Of a stretch of DNA of 21,199 nucleotides, positions 1-5,540 are shown piece after piece (the stretch's first letter is position 1; each line of letters begins with the position of its first letter). This DNA comes from a virus. Location of the stretch: the IMG/VR virus record IMGVR_UViG_3300027747_000687, positions 1 to 21,199 of that record; one strand, given 5' to 3'. The position numbers and the translations under genes are program-made. Below the pieces are notes generated by a model, which saw nothing but the letters and a program-made list of their open reading frames with translations, did no database searches and had not been told where the DNA came from.

Positions 1-20
1 GATTCCTATCATCCCAACCA
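1..20 (+). tRNA. tRNA 3' end, cut by window edge
   Basis: The first 20 bases read as the end of a T arm and acceptor strand finishing in an encoded CCA at 18-20, followed by the usual short spacer before the next tRNA. The anticodon lies outside the window, so the isotype is unknown. Confidence 0.7.
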
Positions 21-30
21 AAGATTATAT

Positions 31-106
31 GGAGTTACTAGTGTAGAGGTTCGCACCCTAGTCTGTGAAACTGGTAGTACGGGATCGTTCCCCGTGTAAC
101 TCCCCA
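31..106 (+). tRNA. tRNA-His (GTG)
   Basis: The acceptor pairs over 8 bp (31-38 with 96-103), giving the extra G-1:C73 pair diagnostic of tRNA-His, followed by CCA at 104-106. The anticodon stem 58-62/70-74 encloses a 7-nt loop with GTG at 65-67. Anticodon and G-1:C73 pair agree, so the isotype is secure. Confidence 0.95.
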
Positions 107-112
107 AACAAT

Positions 113-188
113 GCCAAGATAGCTCAGTTGGTAGAGCAATGGACTGAAAATTCATGTGTGGTTGGTTCGATCCCAACTCTTGGTACCA
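113..188 (+). tRNA. tRNA-Phe (GAA)
   Basis: Acceptor 113-119 pairs with 178-184 (one G-T at the end), discriminator A185, encoded CCA 186-188. The anticodon stem ATGGA/TTCAT encloses a loop with GAA. The T arm contains the normal GGTTCGATCC. Confidence 0.95.
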
Positions 189-195
189 AACATAT

Positions 196-270
196 AGCCT
201 ATTAGCTCAGGGGTAGAGCAATGTCTTGATAAGGCATGGGTCGGTGGTTCGAAGCCACCATAGGCTACCA
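196..270 (+). tRNA. tRNA-Ile (GAT)
   Basis: Acceptor 196-202 pairs perfectly with 260-266, discriminator A267, CCA 268-270. The anticodon loop TTGATAA gives GAT. D and T arms are normal. Confidence 0.95.
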
Positions 271-273
271 AAT

Positions 274-410
274 TTCGGGATAGACGTTATGATTGAGTCC
301 CTTGTAATCTAACACATGGAGGCATGTGTGACACACCAGTAGATTATAAAGGTCGATAAACTCTTGTATACGAGACACGTTAGTCAACAATACACAGACT
401 AGTTCCCGAA
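274..410 (+). ncRNA. Candidate structured RNA inside the tRNA array
   Basis: No ORF and no tRNA fits here, but the stretch folds well by eye. The ends pair perfectly (TTCGGGA 274-280 with TCCCGAA 404-410). Inside are a 10-bp helix 302-311/340-349 carrying a nested 7-bp hairpin 312-318/323-329 with a GAGG loop, a small hairpin 362-366/371-375 with loop TATA, and a hairpin 380-385/397-402. It lies between two tRNA genes and is probably co-transcribed and cut out with them. It is far shorter than the known phage array RNAs GOLLD and ROOL. I do not recognise the family; the RNA function is inferred from pairing only. Confidence 0.55.
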
Positions 411-420
411 AATCTATAAC

Positions 421-495
421 GGTAATGTAGGACAACGGTAGTCTACCACCCTCATAAGGTGTTTGTTGCAGGTTCGATTCCTGCCATTACCACCA
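421..495 (+). tRNA. tRNA with CAT anticodon (elongator Met or Ile2)
   Basis: Acceptor 421-427 pairs perfectly with 485-491, A492, CCA 493-495. The anticodon loop CTCATAA gives CAT. The paired first position and lack of three G:C pairs in the anticodon stem argue against an initiator. Two other CAT tRNAs in the window look like elongator Met and fMet, so this one may be the lysidine-modified Ile2 species that reads AUA; sequence alone does not settle it. Confidence 0.9.
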
Positions 496-499
496 ACAT

Positions 500-576
500 C
501 CGCCTTTAACTCAATTGGATAGAGTGCCGGGCTTCGAACCCGGAAGTTGTGGGTTCGACTCCTGCAGGGCGGGCCA
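500..576 (+). tRNA. tRNA-Arg (TCG)
   Basis: Acceptor 500-506 pairs with 566-572, discriminator G573, CCA 574-576. The anticodon stem CCGGG/CCCGG encloses CTTCGAA, anticodon TCG. Confidence 0.93.
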
Positions 577-633
577 AAGAATATGGAAGTGTGTTGGATA
601 AATGCACCTAAACAGCAAATTATTGCAATAAAG

Positions 634-660
634 CATAAATAATAGTGAGGAGACTATTAT
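634..660 (+). promoter_or_regulatory. Start-site hairpin with late-promoter-like box
   Basis: Just before the HNH start codon, ATAATAGT (639-646) pairs with ACTATTAT (653-660). This puts the ribosome site GAGGAG in a 6-nt loop and the AT of the start codon in the stem. CATAAATA (634-641) differs by one base from the T4 late-promoter box TATAAATA and overlaps the 5' strand of the hairpin. Initiation about 6 nt after the box would give a transcript lacking that strand. The pairing is seen directly; the regulatory reading is inferred. Confidence 0.5.
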
Positions 661-1126
661 GAATTGCCAATATTGTAATAAAGAGATAAACAACAAAGGG
701 TCGCTTACAGCACATGAGATGTCCTGTCACATCAATCCCAACAAAATTAAACATAGACATTCTGATAAAGCAGGGGCACAAAAAGGTTCTACGCCGTGGA
801 ATGCAGGTAAGAAATTAGGAAGACCTGCATACTGGGATGATAAATATCCAGAAGAACAAATTTTTGTTGAAAATTCAACATATGCGAGACATAGTATTAA
901 AGCTAGGATAAGAGCAAAAAATTTGATAGAATATAAATGTGCTTGTTGTGGTATAGGGCCAGAATGGCAAGGTAAAGAAATGCCACTGATATTAGACCAT
1001 GTTAATGGTATAAACAATGACAATAGATTAGAAAATCTAAGGTTTGTTTGTAGTAACTGTGATTCACAATTACCGACTTATAAATCTAAGAATAGAAAAA
1101 AGGAAGTGTGGCCGAGCCCGGTTTAA
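659..1126 (+). CDS. HNH homing-type endonuclease
   Basis: This 155-residue protein is a free-standing HNH nuclease of the kind found between phage tRNA genes. The N-terminus has a small zinc-finger-like element (C3, C6, H19, C23, H24). The HNH core lies in the second half: C94 and the C96-C97 pair, the D113-H114 catalytic motif in LDHVNG, then N-rich residues and a C131xxC134 pair, which would form a metal-bound beta-beta-alpha fold cutting DNA. The ribosome site is GAGGAG at 647-652. The C-terminus is odd: the last eight codons and the stop lie inside the tRNA-Ser gene that follows, so the tRNA supplies the stop codon. It probably inserted next to the tRNA as a mobile gene. Nuclease class is confident, target unknown. 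Confidence 0.9.
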   Translation: MNCQYCNKEINNKGSLTAHEMSCHINPNKIKHRHSDKAGAQKGSTPWNAGKKLGRPAYWDDKYPEEQIFVENSTYARHSIKARIRAKNLIEYKCACCGIGPEWQGKEMPLILDHVNGINNDNRLENLRFVCSNCDSQLPTYKSKNRKKEVWPSPV

Positions 1127-1193
1127 GGTACCTGACTTGAAATCAGACGAGGGGGCAACCCCTCCGTGAGTTCGAATCTCACCGCTTCCGCCA
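1102..1193 (+). tRNA. tRNA-Ser (TGA)
   Basis: Acceptor 1102-1108 pairs with 1183-1189, G1190, CCA 1191-1193. The anticodon stem CTGA/TCAG encloses TGA (1138-1140). A long GC-rich variable arm (around 1148-1166) is typical of the serine type II tRNA. Its first 25 bases are also the end of the HNH reading frame. Confidence 0.95.
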
Positions 1194-1219
1194 AGATATA
1201 AAATTCTCTTTTTACGAGG

Positions 1220-1256
1220 CATAAATAATATATCAGTGTGCCGAAAGGGCCTGATA
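1220..1256 (+). promoter_or_regulatory. dnaK leader hairpin and CATAAATA box
   Basis: TATCAG (1231-1236) pairs with CTGATA (1251-1256) around an inner GCC/GGC stem closed by GAAA, giving a compact leader hairpin about 35 nt before the dnaK start. CATAAATA at 1220-1227 repeats the box found before the HNH gene. The ribosome site is not inside the hairpin, so a simple RNA thermometer is not supported. Confidence 0.35.
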
Positions 1257-1292
1257 AGTATAAATCTTGCTTATAATATAAAGGAGAAAAAT

Positions 1293-3194
1293 ATGTCAAA
1301 GATTATCGGTATCGACTTAGGTACCACAAACTCATGTGTAGCCGTTATTGAAAACGGAATCCCTAAAGTAATTGAAAACAGCGAAGGTGCTAGAACTACA
1401 CCCTCAATTATTGCCTATGCAAATAATGAGATTCTTGTAGGTGCAAGTGCTAAACGTCAAGCAGTTACAAACCCAAAAAATACTATCTATGCTAGCAAGC
1501 GATTGATTGGACGTAAGTTCAGTGAACACGCTGTACAGAAAGATATAGACTTAATGCCCTATAAAATCATTCAAGCAGAGAATGGTGATGCATGGGTACA
1601 AGTCAATGAAGATAAATTAGCACCCCCACAAATCAGTGCTGAAGTACTACGCAAGATGAAAAAGACTGCGGAAGACTATTTAGGTCATGAAGTTACACAA
1701 GCAGTTATTACTGTACCTGCATACTTCAACGACAGTCAACGTCAAGCAACTAAAGATGCTGGTAAGATTGCTGGTCTAGAAGTATTGCGTATTATCAATG
1801 AACCAACAGCAGCCGCATTGGCATATGGTATTGATAAAGCAGACAAAGCTGACCGTAAAATTGCTGTCTATGACTTAGGTGGTGGTACATTTGACGTTTC
1901 AATCATTGAGATTGCTAACGTTGATGGCGATAAGCAAATTGAAGTATTATCTACAAATGGTGATACATTTTTAGGTGGTGAAGACTTTGACCAACGCATC
2001 ATGGATTACTTGATTGATGAATTCAAAAAGGATTCAGGAGTTGATTTAAGTAAAGATGTATTGGCACTACAACGATTAAAAGAAGCCGCAGAAAAGGCTA
2101 AGATTGAGTTGAGTAGTTCAGCACAAACAGATGTTAACTTGCCATACGTCACAGCAGATGCTAGTGGTCCTAAGCACATGAATGTTAAACTAACACGTTC
2201 AAAGTTAGAAAGTTTAGTTGACGAATTGATTCAACGTAGTATTGAACCATGTAAAGTTGCAATGAAAGACGCAGGTGTTACAGCTAGTGACATTGACGAG
2301 GTTATTCTTGTTGGTGGTATGACACGTATGCCTAAAGTACAAGAAGCAGTTGAAAAATTGTTTGGTAAGACTCCTCGCAAGGATGTTAACCCAGATGAAG
2401 CAGTGGCTGCTGGTGCCGCAATTCAGGGTGATGTTTTAGGTGGTGGACGTACTGACGTATTGTTATTAGACGTTACTCCATTAAGTCTTGGTATTGAAAC
2501 ACTAGGTGGTGTTATGACCAAGATGATTAAAAAGAACACAACAATCCCAACTAAGTTTAGCCAAACTTATAGTACAGCAGATGACAATCAGCCAGCTGTT
2601 ACTATCAAAGTTTATCAAGGTGAACGTGAAATGGTTACAGGCAATAAGTTGTTAGGTGACTTCTCACTAGAAGGTATTGACCCAGCACCAAGAGGCGTGC
2701 CGCAAATTGAAGTGACATTTGATATTGACGCTAATGGTATCTTAGATGTAAAAGCTAAGGATCAAAAGACTGGTAAAGAAAAGAAAATTACAATCAAAGC
2801 AAGCAGTGGATTATCAGAAGAAGAAGTTGAACGCATGGTAAAAGATGCGGAACTCAATGCTGAAAGTGATAAGAAAATGGTTGAGTTGATTCACGCACGT
2901 AATAGTGCAGAGGGCACACTATTCGGCTTTAAGAAAGACTTTGAGCAGTATAGTGACAAAGTGTCCGAGGAAGAAAAGACCAAAGCATCAGACGCTATCA
3001 AGGCAGTAGAAGATGCAATCAAAGGCGATGATCCTGTAGTAATACAAGAAAGCATTCCTAAATTGTATGAAGCAATTGGTCCTATTACAAAAGTCAAGCA
3101 TGAAGAGGAAGAAAAGGCTAAACAAGCCAATGAACCTAATGCTGATGAAACTGTAGTAGATGTTAAACCTGTTGAACCAGCAGAAGCAGTTTAA
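1293..3194 (+). CDS. dnaK: Hsp70 chaperone DnaK
   Basis: This is a full-length cytoplasmic Hsp70 of 633 residues, close to bacterial DnaK. It uses ATP cycles to bind and release exposed hydrophobic peptides, helped by DnaJ and GrpE. The ATPase domain starts with [14 protein letters not shown], followed by the phosphate loop LGGGTFDVS and the adenosine motif [10 protein letters not shown]. The linker [15 protein letters not shown] and the beta-sandwich substrate domain follow, then a helical lid and a charged tail. The tail ends in EPAEAV, not the usual bacterial EEVKD-like end. The start at 1293 is set by AAGGAG at 1281-1286; an in-frame GTG upstream has no support. No dnaJ or grpE is visible here, so it probably works with host co-chaperones on phage proteins. 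Confidence 0.97.
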   Translation: MSKIIGIDLGTTNSCVAVIENGIPKVIENSEGARTTPSIIAYANNEILVGASAKRQAVTNPKNTIYASKRLIGRKFSEHAVQKDIDLMPYKIIQAENGDAWVQVNEDKLAPPQISAEVLRKMKKTAEDYLGHEVTQAVITVPAYFNDSQRQATKDAGKIAGLEVLRIINEPTAAALAYGIDKADKADRKIAVYDLGGGTFDVSIIEIANVDGDKQIEVLSTNGDTFLGGEDFDQRIMDYLIDEFKKDSGVDLSKDVLALQRLKEAAEKAKIELSSSAQTDVNLPYVTADASGPKHMNVKLTRSKLESLVDELIQRSIEPCKVAMKDAGVTASDIDEVILVGGMTRMPKVQEAVEKLFGKTPRKDVNPDEAVAAGAAIQGDVLGGGRTDVLLLDVTPLSLGIETLGGVMTKMIKKNTTIPTKFSQTYSTADDNQPAVTIKVYQGEREMVTGNKLLGDFSLEGIDPAPRGVPQIEVTFDIDANGILDVKAKDQKTGKEKKITIKASSGLSEEEVERMVKDAELNAESDKKMVELIHARNSAEGTLFGFKKDFEQYSDKVSEEEKTKASDAIKAVEDAIKGDDPVVIQESIPKLYEAIGPITKVKHEEEEKAKQANEPNADETVVDVKPVEPAEAV

Positions 3195-3216
3195 TATTTC
3201 CAAATAAAAATAAAGG

Positions 3217-3245
3217 TTGCATTATATTCATAAGTAGTGTATAAT
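3217..3245 (+). promoter_or_regulatory. Promoter before tRNA-Asn, within a perfect inverted repeat
   Basis: -35 TTGCAT (3217-3222), 17-nt spacer, -10 TATAAT (3240-3245), followed by tRNA-Asn. The boxes lie inside a perfect 10-bp inverted repeat, TTGCATTATA (3217-3226) and TATAATGCAA (3240-3249), so it may also be an operator or form a hairpin after dnaK. Confidence 0.7.
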
Positions 3246-3265
3246 GCAATCTTACATTAACACAT

Positions 3266-3342
3266 TCCCGTGTAGCTCAGTTGGTAGAAGCGTTTGACTG
3301 TTAATCAAAATGTCCGTGGTTCGAGCCCACGCACGGGAGCCA
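3266..3342 (+). tRNA. tRNA-Asn (GTT)
   Basis: Acceptor 3266-3272 pairs with 3332-3338, G3339, CCA 3340-3342. The anticodon stem TTTGA/TCAAA encloses CTGTTAA. The D arm has an extra A (GTAGAAGC where GTAGAGC is usual), leaving a 3-bp D stem; the rest is normal. Confidence 0.92.
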
Positions 3343-3361
3343 AACATTTTATGGAGTACGT

Positions 3362-3556
3362 ATGATAGTTAGTGACAATGCAGGTTATAAATTAATGTGT
3401 GAGACACGCAAATTAGACATACCTCAAGGTAGTAACTATATTCGTATCTATACATTATATGATTGGGCTAAAAATCCAATAGCAGAACAAAACAAACTTG
3501 AATTAATTCTCACCGATGATGAATTAGTAGAGTTTAGAAAAGCATTGACAATTTAA
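3362..3556 (+). CDS. Small unknown phage protein
   Basis: A 64-residue protein that I do not recognise. It is mixed in composition, mostly predicted beta strands in the first two thirds (YIRIYTLYDW), with an acidic helix near the end (LTDDELVEFRKAL). No membrane segment, signal or metal-binding motif is visible. TGGAG lies 8 nt before the ATG. It is the first protein gene after tRNA-Asn and is followed 8 nt later by another small gene, so both are likely in the transcript from the promoter at 3217. Confidence 0.75.
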   Translation: MIVSDNAGYKLMCETRKLDIPQGSNYIRIYTLYDWAKNPIAEQNKLELILTDDELVEFRKALTI

Positions 3557-3564
3557 GGAATATA

Positions 3565-3750
3565 ATGTCAGCATACAATACACGTAATGATCCAATGAGA
3601 CACCACAGTGGTAAACCTAGACTAGGTCCATTGAATGTAAAGCAATTAGAAGAAATGTTAAAAACAGCACGACCAAAGAATAAAGTAAAAATTCAACGTG
3701 CATTGGATAAAAGAAAGAGTACACAACAAGTAGCAAAAGTTACTGAATAA
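3565..3750 (+). CDS. Small basic phage protein
   Basis: A 61-residue basic protein. The central part, KPRLGPLNVKQLEEMLKTARPKNKVKIQRAL, is Arg/Lys-rich with two likely helices, and resembles a small conserved protein I recall from other tailed phages, without known function. It could bind nucleic acid or ribosomes, but nothing proves it. AAGGAAT precedes the ATG. It sits between a small unknown gene and tRNA-Thr, inside the tRNA array. Confidence 0.75.
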   Translation: MSAYNTRNDPMRHHSGKPRLGPLNVKQLEEMLKTARPKNKVKIQRALDKRKSTQQVAKVTE

Positions 3751-3756
3751 AAATAC

Positions 3757-3832
3757 GCCCTCTTAGCTCATTTGGTAGAGCAACGGTTTTGTAATCCGTA
3801 GGTGGTCAGTTCGAATCCGACAGAGGGCACCA
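3757..3832 (+). tRNA. tRNA-Thr (TGT)
   Basis: Acceptor 3757-3763 pairs with 3822-3828, A3829, CCA 3830-3832. The loop TTTGTAA gives TGT. The last anticodon-stem pair is T-T, the others are good. Confidence 0.93.
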
Positions 3833-3839
3833 AGTATAT

Positions 3840-3913
3840 GCGGGATTAGTTTAATGGTCAAACGAAACCTTGCCAAGGTTTAGTCAGGAGTTCGATTCTC
3901 CTATCCCGCTCCA
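3840..3913 (+). tRNA. tRNA-Gly (GCC)
   Basis: Acceptor 3840-3846 pairs with 3903-3909, discriminator T3910 (the usual Gly base), CCA 3911-3913. The anticodon stem AAACC/GGTTT encloses TTGCCAA. Confidence 0.95.
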
Positions 3914-3933
3914 ATTAACTTAAGGAAGATAAA

Positions 3934-4203
3934 ATGAGTGTAAGAGCAAGCCATATTTTAGTAGCTGATTCAGCTAAAGCACATGAGTTGCGTCAACAAA
4001 TCGTTGAAGGTGCAGACTTTGCAACTGTAGCACAAGAAAACAGTTCATGCCCAAGCGGTCGTAATGGTGGAGACTTGGGTGTCTTTGGTCGCGGTCAAAT
4101 GGTTAAGCCTTTTGAAGATGCTACATTTGATACACCAGTTGGTGCATTGAGTGACGTAGTTGAAACACAATTTGGCTTTCATATAATTAAACGCACAGCA
4201 TAA
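3934..4203 (+). CDS. Parvulin-type peptidyl-prolyl isomerase
   Basis: An 89-residue single-domain parvulin (PpiC/rotamase) that would speed cis-trans isomerisation of peptide bonds before proline. The family signatures are all present in order: RASHILV at the N-terminus, DFATVAQENSSCPSGRNGGDLG in the middle, FGRGQMVKPFEDATF, and TQFGFHIIK at the C-terminus. The length matches stand-alone cytoplasmic parvulins such as E. coli PpiC. No signal peptide or membrane anchor is present, so it acts inside the cell. AAGGAAG lies before the ATG. With the nearby dnaK it suggests the phage brings its own protein-folding helpers, likely for virion proteins. Confidence 0.95.
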   Translation: MSVRASHILVADSAKAHELRQQIVEGADFATVAQENSSCPSGRNGGDLGVFGRGQMVKPFEDATFDTPVGALSDVVETQFGFHIIKRTA

Positions 4204-4208
4204 TTAAT

Positions 4209-4301
4209 GCCCCTGTAGTTTAATGGTTAAAACGGCGGATTTATATCCCGTAAGCAACAGATAATTGGTTCATGTGAGTTCGACTCTCGCCAGGGGTACC
4301 A
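4209..4301 (+). tRNA. tRNA with TAT anticodon (Ile, AUA) and long variable arm
   Basis: Acceptor 4209-4215 pairs with 4291-4297, A4298, CCA 4299-4301; D stem GTTT/AAAC and T arm GTGAG/CTCGC are good. The anticodon loop TTTATAT gives TAT, which would read AUA. The variable region (about 4252-4273) is about 22 nt, as in Leu/Ser/Tyr tRNAs and unlike Ile. The last anticodon-stem pair is A-C. It may be a chimeric or decaying tRNA. Confidence 0.75.
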
Positions 4302-4307
4302 AACAGT

Positions 4308-4336
4308 TTGACAATATATAGTAAATGCTATATAAT
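4308..4336 (+). promoter_or_regulatory. Sigma70-type promoter before tRNA-Met
   Basis: TTGACA (4308-4313), 17-nt spacer, TATAAT (4331-4336), both at consensus, 11 nt before tRNA-Met. ATATAG and CTATAT in the spacer and -10 form a short inverted repeat. Confidence 0.85.
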
Positions 4337-4347
4337 ATGTACATGTT

Positions 4348-4424
4348 GCGCTGATAGCTCAGTTGGTCAGAGCAGTGGACTCATAATCCATTGGTCGTAG
4401 GTTCGAGCCCTACTCGGCGTACCA
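4348..4424 (+). tRNA. tRNA-Met (CAT), elongator type
   Basis: Acceptor 4348-4354 pairs with 4414-4420, A4421, CCA 4422-4424. The loop CTCATAA gives CAT. The paired acceptor end and the D arm AGCTCAGTTGGTCAGAGC resemble elongator tRNA-Met. Confidence 0.92.
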
Positions 4425-4433
4425 AGAATTTAT

Positions 4434-4507
4434 GCGGGGTTCGTATAGTGGTAATACCTTAGCCTTCCAAGCTAATGCTGAGAGTTCGATTCTCTTACCC
4501 CGCTCCA
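4434..4507 (+). tRNA. tRNA-Gly (TCC)
   Basis: Acceptor 4434-4440 pairs with 4497-4503, T4504, CCA 4505-4507. The anticodon stem TTAGC/GCTAA encloses CTTCCAA. Confidence 0.95.
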
Positions 4508-4513
4508 AAATGT

Positions 4514-4542
4514 TTGACAGTATGTCATATTGCTGATATACT
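4514..4542 (+). promoter_or_regulatory. Sigma70-type promoter
   Basis: TTGACA (4514-4519), 17-nt spacer, TATACT (4537-4542). It starts transcription near 4549, about 190 nt before the next coding start, which implies a long structured leader or a separate small RNA. Confidence 0.8.
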
Positions 4543-4548
4543 ATGTTC

Positions 4549-4725
4549 ATTAACAATCGTTGCCCGTAAGGGCGTTATATTATAGCGTACTTTTGTCATA
4601 TGTGCGGGACACAGCCTGCCCAGTTGAAACTATTTAATATTATGAGAGAAGTGCTATACTGTAGTAACAATACTAGTTGTACTACGTCCAGGTATACTAC
4701 AAGGTTACAGCGTGTGACAAGCGTT
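4549..4725 (+). ncRNA. Candidate small RNA or long structured leader
   Basis: This non-coding stretch downstream of the promoter at 4514 has a series of hairpins: GCCC/GGGC with a GTAA loop (4562-4573) inside TAAC/GTTA; GCGGG/CCTGC (4604-4619); TAGTA/TACTA with an ACAA loop (4662-4675) or alternative pairings with two later TACTAC copies; TTGTA/TACAA (4677-4702); and GTTACA/TGTGAC with a 3-nt loop (4704-4718). The last hairpin sits directly before the ribosome site of the next gene, so control of that gene is possible. No known riboswitch was recognised. Confidence 0.45.
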
Positions 4726-4741
4726 GGGAGTATGCTATAAT

Positions 4742-4906
4742 ATGATAACAGAGTACAAGGTAATCAATGCTACACATGAAGAATTTCATAAACAGGTAGA
4801 AATGTTGTTAATTTTGGGTTGGCAACCACAAGGTGGTGTCAGCGTGATACGTAGTTGGTATACACCCGATCCAACAACATACTACTTTCAGGCTTTTGTG
4901 AGATAA
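4742..4906 (+). CDS. DUF1737-like small protein
   Basis: A 54-residue protein with the pattern of DUF1737: EYKVI at the start, then a helix ending in LGWQPQGGVSV, and YYFQAFVR at the end. Proteins of this type are common as short genes in bacteria and phages; the function is not known. I chose the ATG at 4742 because GGGAG (4726-4730) lies before it; an upstream in-frame TTG has no ribosome site. It follows a long foldable leader and is followed one base later by tRNA-Leu. Confidence 0.8.
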   Translation: MITEYKVINATHEEFHKQVEMLLILGWQPQGGVSVIRSWYTPDPTTYYFQAFVR

Positions 4907-4907
4907 T

Positions 4908-4993
4908 GCGAGTGTGACGGAATAGGTAGACGTAACAGACTTAAAATCTGTCGCCCATTGGGCGTCCCGGTTCGATTCCGGGCACTCGCACCA
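4908..4993 (+). tRNA. tRNA-Leu (TAA)
   Basis: Acceptor 4908-4914 pairs with 4983-4989, A4990, CCA 4991-4993. The stem ACAGA/TCTGT encloses CTTAAAA; the GCCC/GGGC variable arm is typical of Leu. It begins one base after the stop of the upstream gene. Confidence 0.95.
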
Positions 4994-5010
4994 TTTAACT
5001 AAATAATTAT

Positions 5011-5187
5011 ATGAAATTCAACATACATATTAATGACAAATTTTACAAGTCAGTTGATTTAGGGGAAAAAACAAAATACAACCCTAAAGAGATTACTGAC
5101 ATGGTTCAACGTGATAAGGACAATGGTCTACTTAAAGATTTTAATGTAGACGAACGTTTTGCAATTCACATTGAAAAAGTAGATTAA
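5011..5187 (+). CDS. Small unknown protein between tRNA genes
   Basis: A 58-residue frame starting MKFNIHINDKFYKSVDL and ending in FAIHIEKVD. It looks like a small mixed alpha/beta protein with a basic middle; I do not recognise it. No clear ribosome site precedes the ATG (sequence CTAAATAATTAT). The TAA stop at 5185-5187 touches the first base of tRNA-Val, so translation and tRNA processing share one transcript. Reading frame length, codon quality and the fit between two tRNAs support it as real. Confidence 0.65.
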   Translation: MKFNIHINDKFYKSVDLGEKTKYNPKEITDMVQRDKDNGLLKDFNVDERFAIHIEKVD

Positions 5188-5262
5188 GCATCGTTAACTC
5201 AGTGGTAGAGTGCTTCCTTTACACGGAAGAGGCCGGGAGTTCGACCCTCTCACGATGCACCA
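5188..5262 (+). tRNA. tRNA-Val (TAC)
   Basis: Acceptor 5188-5194 pairs with 5252-5258, A5259, CCA 5260-5262. The anticodon stem CTTCC/GGAAG encloses TTTACAC. Confidence 0.95.
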
Positions 5263-5276
5263 AACATAGGAAAAAA

Positions 5277-5465
5277 ATGACTGATAAAAAAATTGACCCA
5301 ATCACAAATCGTTTTGATTTAATTCTAGCCGCTAGTGCTAGAGTACGTGAATTAAAAAGAGGTCATAGACCCAAGATTGAAACAAAGAATCGTGAATGTG
5401 TAACAGCAGTAAACGAATTTGAGCAAGAGGTCATCGGTAAAGAATACCTAAAACGTATTAAATAA
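5277..5465 (+). CDS. rpoZ: RNA polymerase omega subunit homologue (RpoZ-like)
   Basis: This 62-residue protein matches the core of bacterial omega: DPITNRFDLILAASARVREL corresponds to the conserved NRFxLVLxAAxRARQL helix, and KNRECVTAVNEFEQEVIGKEYL to the second conserved segment (K..TVIALREIxxGxI). Omega binds the beta-prime C-terminal region and helps assemble and stabilise RNA polymerase. The protein is shorter than E. coli omega (91 residues) because the variable C-terminal tail is missing. AGGA lies 6 nt before the ATG; an in-frame start inside tRNA-Val is not used. The stop codon touches tRNA-Trp. In a phage it may replace host omega or bias the polymerase; that role is inferred. No other polymerase subunit is visible here. 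Confidence 0.87.
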   Translation: MTDKKIDPITNRFDLILAASARVRELKRGHRPKIETKNRECVTAVNEFEQEVIGKEYLKRIK

Positions 5466-5539
5466 GGCTCCTTGGTGTAACGGCAGCATGATGGTCTCCA
5501 AAACCATTCGTGGGGGTTCAAATCCCTCAGGGGTCGCCA
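5466..5539 (+). tRNA. tRNA-Trp (CCA)
   Basis: Acceptor 5466-5472 pairs with 5529-5535 including two G-T pairs, discriminator G5536 as in Trp tRNAs, CCA 5537-5539. The anticodon stem ATGGT/ACCAT encloses CTCCAAA. It begins right after the omega-like stop codon. Confidence 0.93.
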
Positions 5540-5540
5540 A

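Noticed and set aside
274-410. tmRNA or split tRNA
   Set aside because: No CCA end, no T arm and no tag reading frame are visible.
727-1023. Minus-strand frame of 98 residues opposite the HNH gene
   Set aside because: It is a shadow of a well-supported nuclease gene, with no ribosome site.
1266-1277. TATAAT before dnaK as a promoter
   Set aside because: No -35 box at the right distance, and transcription would start in the ribosome site.
1236-1292. GTG start adding 19 residues to DnaK
   Set aside because: The extra residues are not Hsp70-like, they cover the leader hairpin, and AAGGAG before 1293 fixes the start.
4624-4660. TTGAAA and TATACT as a second promoter in the leader
   Set aside because: The spacing is about 25 nt, too long.
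5202-5276. Longer omega-like frame starting inside tRNA-Val
   Set aside because: The added residues are encoded by the tRNA; AGGA before 5277 and the omega alignment support the shorter form.
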